Positions 62,719 through 64,000 of a DNA stretch of 64,000 bases are shown piece by piece. This stretch comes from Granulicella cerasi (GTDB lineage Bacteria > Acidobacteriota > Terriglobia > Terriglobales > Acidobacteriaceae), in contig NZ_JAGSYD010000006.1 in the NCBI RefSeq assembly GCF_025685575.1, forward strand, positions 1-64,000, given 5' to 3'. The translations under genes and the position numbers were made by a program. Under the pieces are notes generated by a model. The model was not told the DNA's origin, did not search any database, and saw nothing but the letters and a program-made list of their open reading frames with translations. Within the stretch, counting starts at the first letter, position 1. Each line of letters opens with the position of its first letter.

Positions 62719-64000
62719 ATGCCCGACAACGAATTCGACGAACTCTCCTCCCCCGAAAACTCGACCGACGTTTACGCCATCTACGGCGCAGAACCCGAAG
62801 TGCTCGCGTATGCGATGGCGAAGTATTCGCGCTCGGCGTTGACGATGCGCGAGTCGCTGGCGGAGATCAGCTCGCAGCGCGCGGAGCAGTTTCTCAACAC
62901 CTTCTACTTCCAGTACGGGCATCGCTCGATTGCCGACCTCGCGCACATTCCGTTTGCGATCGAAAGGCTGTCGATGCTCGCGGCGATTGCGCTGGTGGAC
63001 GAGTCTCGCTGGGATGGGCAGGAGCGCTCGACACGCTATCAGGACTTCCGCCGCTCGGGCTGGTATACGCCGAAGTTGCAGGGCGAAGAGCGTGCGCGTT
63101 ACACCGCGTCGATTGAGGCGTTGTTCAAGTCTTACGATGAGCTGAGCCTTGGCATGTTTGATGCACTGGCGAAGGCGTTGCCGAAGCCTGAGGAGATGCG
63201 CGAGGACCAGTACAAGCGCACGCTGAAGGCGCGAGCGTTTGACGTGGCGCGGTACTTGTTGCCGCTCTCGACGAACACGTCGCTGGGGCAGATTGTGAAC
63301 GCTCGCACGCTGGAGACGCAGGTGTCGCGTCTGTTGTCGAGCCGCCTGGCTGAGGTGCGCGAGTTGGGGCAGAAGCTGCGTTCGGCGGCAAGCTCGCCGG
63401 CGTGGAACGTGCAGCGTGATCGTCTGGAGCAGATGGCGGGCGAGGGCATTGTGCCGCAGGAAGCGACGACGGAGATTCTGAAGGACCTGATGCCCGAGGT
63501 GCGTGTCGCTCCGACGCTGGTGAAGTATGCGGAGCCGAACCAGTATCAGATGGAGTCGCGCAGTGAGCTGCGCCAGGCGGCGAAGGAGTTGATGGGCGAT
63601 CAGCCGATCTACGGCGCGCCGCTGGTGGACCTGCTGGACGATGACGAGGACATGGAGGTCGAGATCGCGACCTCGCTGCTGTATCCGTATTGCCACTACT
63701 CGTACCGCCAGTTGCGCGGCACGGTGGGCGCGATCGGCGAGAAGCGGCGCAACGAGATTATTCATCTGGCGGCGCGGCATCGTGGCAAGCATGATGAGTT
63801 GCTGCGCGGCTTCCAGTCGGGCGATGGGTTCCGCTTCGACATTCTGATGGACATTGGCGGCTTCCGCGACATGCATCGCCACCGTCGCTGCGTGCAGTTG
63901 ATTCAGGATTTCACGGACCTGCATGGCTACGAAGAGCCGGTGTGCCCGGGGCAGCCGACGCTGGAAGAAGCAGGGCTGGCGGCGGCGTACAAGCAGTCGA
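62719..64000 (+). CDS. ThyX-like (FAD-dependent thymidylate synthase family) duplicated protein, 3' end outside window
   Basis: 427 codons from ATG 62719 remain open to the window end. The first half has the ThyX-type helix and motif: LNTFYFQYGHRSIADLAHIPFAIERLSMLAAIALVDESRW, then QERSTRYQDFRRSGWYTP (matches the distal E-x-S-x-R-Y part of the ThyX signature). After a helical linker (about 150-310) a second copy starts: IATSLLYPYCHYSYRQLRG, then GFRFDILMDIGGFRDMHRHRRCVQLIQDF, which keeps the R-H-R part. Canonical ThyX is about 220-250 aa with both parts in one motif. Here each half keeps only one part, so the active site may form between the halves, or the protein may have another function. 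It is divergent from fabG. Confidence 0.8.
   Translation, partial: MPDNEFDELSSPENSTDVYAIYGAEPEVLAYAMAKYSRSALTMRESLAEISSQRAEQFLNTFYFQYGHRSIADLAHIPFAIERLSMLAAIALVDESRWDGQERSTRYQDFRRSGWYTPKLQGEERARYTASIEALFKSYDELSLGMFDALAKALPKPEEMREDQYKRTLKARAFDVARYLLPLSTNTSLGQIVNARTLETQVSRLLSSRLAEVRELGQKLRSAASSPAWNVQRDRLEQMAGEGIVPQEATTEILKDLMPEVRVAPTLVKYAEPNQYQMESRSELRQAAKELMGDQPIYGAPLVDLLDDDEDMEVEIATSLLYPYCHYSYRQLRGTVGAIGEKRRNEIIHLAARHRGKHDELLRGFQSGDGFRFDILMDIGGFRDMHRHRRCVQLIQDFTDLHGYEEPVCPGQPTLEEAGLAAAYKQS

Overview
The window looks like a chromosomal segment of a GC-rich Acidobacteriota, most likely class Terriglobia (Granulicella/Terriglobus/Edaphobacter-like). This is an inference from gene content and order, not from a marker-gene search: menaquinone-type MenG/UbiE, an hfq-hflX pair, an ATP synthase operon of two b subunits plus delta-alpha-gamma-beta-epsilon without a or c, many secreted or lipoprotein beta-propeller and protease genes, and several dispersed palindromic and 7-bp-period intergenic repeats.

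Layout. 0-1.2 kb: edge of a mobile island. An IS3-type element (1-120) has cut off a tyrosine integrase (104-967) that sits beside a tRNA-Gly(CCC) gene. 1.2-5.1 kb: two divergent exported proteins, a CtpA-type protease and a SurA-like chaperone/isomerase. 5.1-10.2 kb: co-oriented housekeeping genes (HD/OB nuclease, aroC, def, fmt, rsmB), the last four tightly packed. 10.2-12.6 kb: PASTA protein and CDF metal exporter, overlapping. 12.6-19.5 kb: accessory regulation (AraC, a SnoaL-like protein, a TetR-SDR module with two matching operators, greB, a large lipoprotein, a lone SDR). 19.5-25.5 kb: menG-aroB-terC, DoxX, an M28 peptidase and tatBC. 25.6-29.3 kb: two lipoproteins and a DegT aminotransferase. 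29.5-31.3 kb: hfq-hflX. 31.3-38.1 kb: a 418-bp structured non-coding interval, then the ATP synthase operon with a strong terminator.

38.1-44.3 kb: two paralogous secreted TPR plus double aspartic-protease proteins flanking a GH39 glycosidase and a Tat-exported phosphoesterase. 44.3-48.5 kb: a solitary beta-class DNA methyltransferase, MaoC hydratase, MBL hydrolase, a Cys-containing membrane protein and a rhomboid protease. 48.5-53.1 kb: an XRE regulator and the NAD operon nadA-nadB-nadC; nadA carries an in-frame copy of an intergenic palindromic repeat. 53.2-59.5 kb: a second TetR-SDR module with its own operators, a large Orn/Lys/Arg decarboxylase, an azoreductase/HxlR divergent pair and small genes. 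59.6-61.6 kb: a visibly A/T-richer fused DUF262-DUF1524 (GmrSD-like) restriction protein. 61.6-64 kb: fabG and the start of a divergent, internally duplicated ThyX-like gene that runs off the window.

The most notable signals are the repeat inside nadA, the three related repeat families, the structured interval before the ATP synthase operon, the terminator hairpin that buries the Shine-Dalgarno of the DoxX gene, the two paralogous TetR-SDR switches with different operators, and the ThyX-like protein whose motif halves are divided between its two repeats. No CRISPR array, rRNA or complete prophage was seen.
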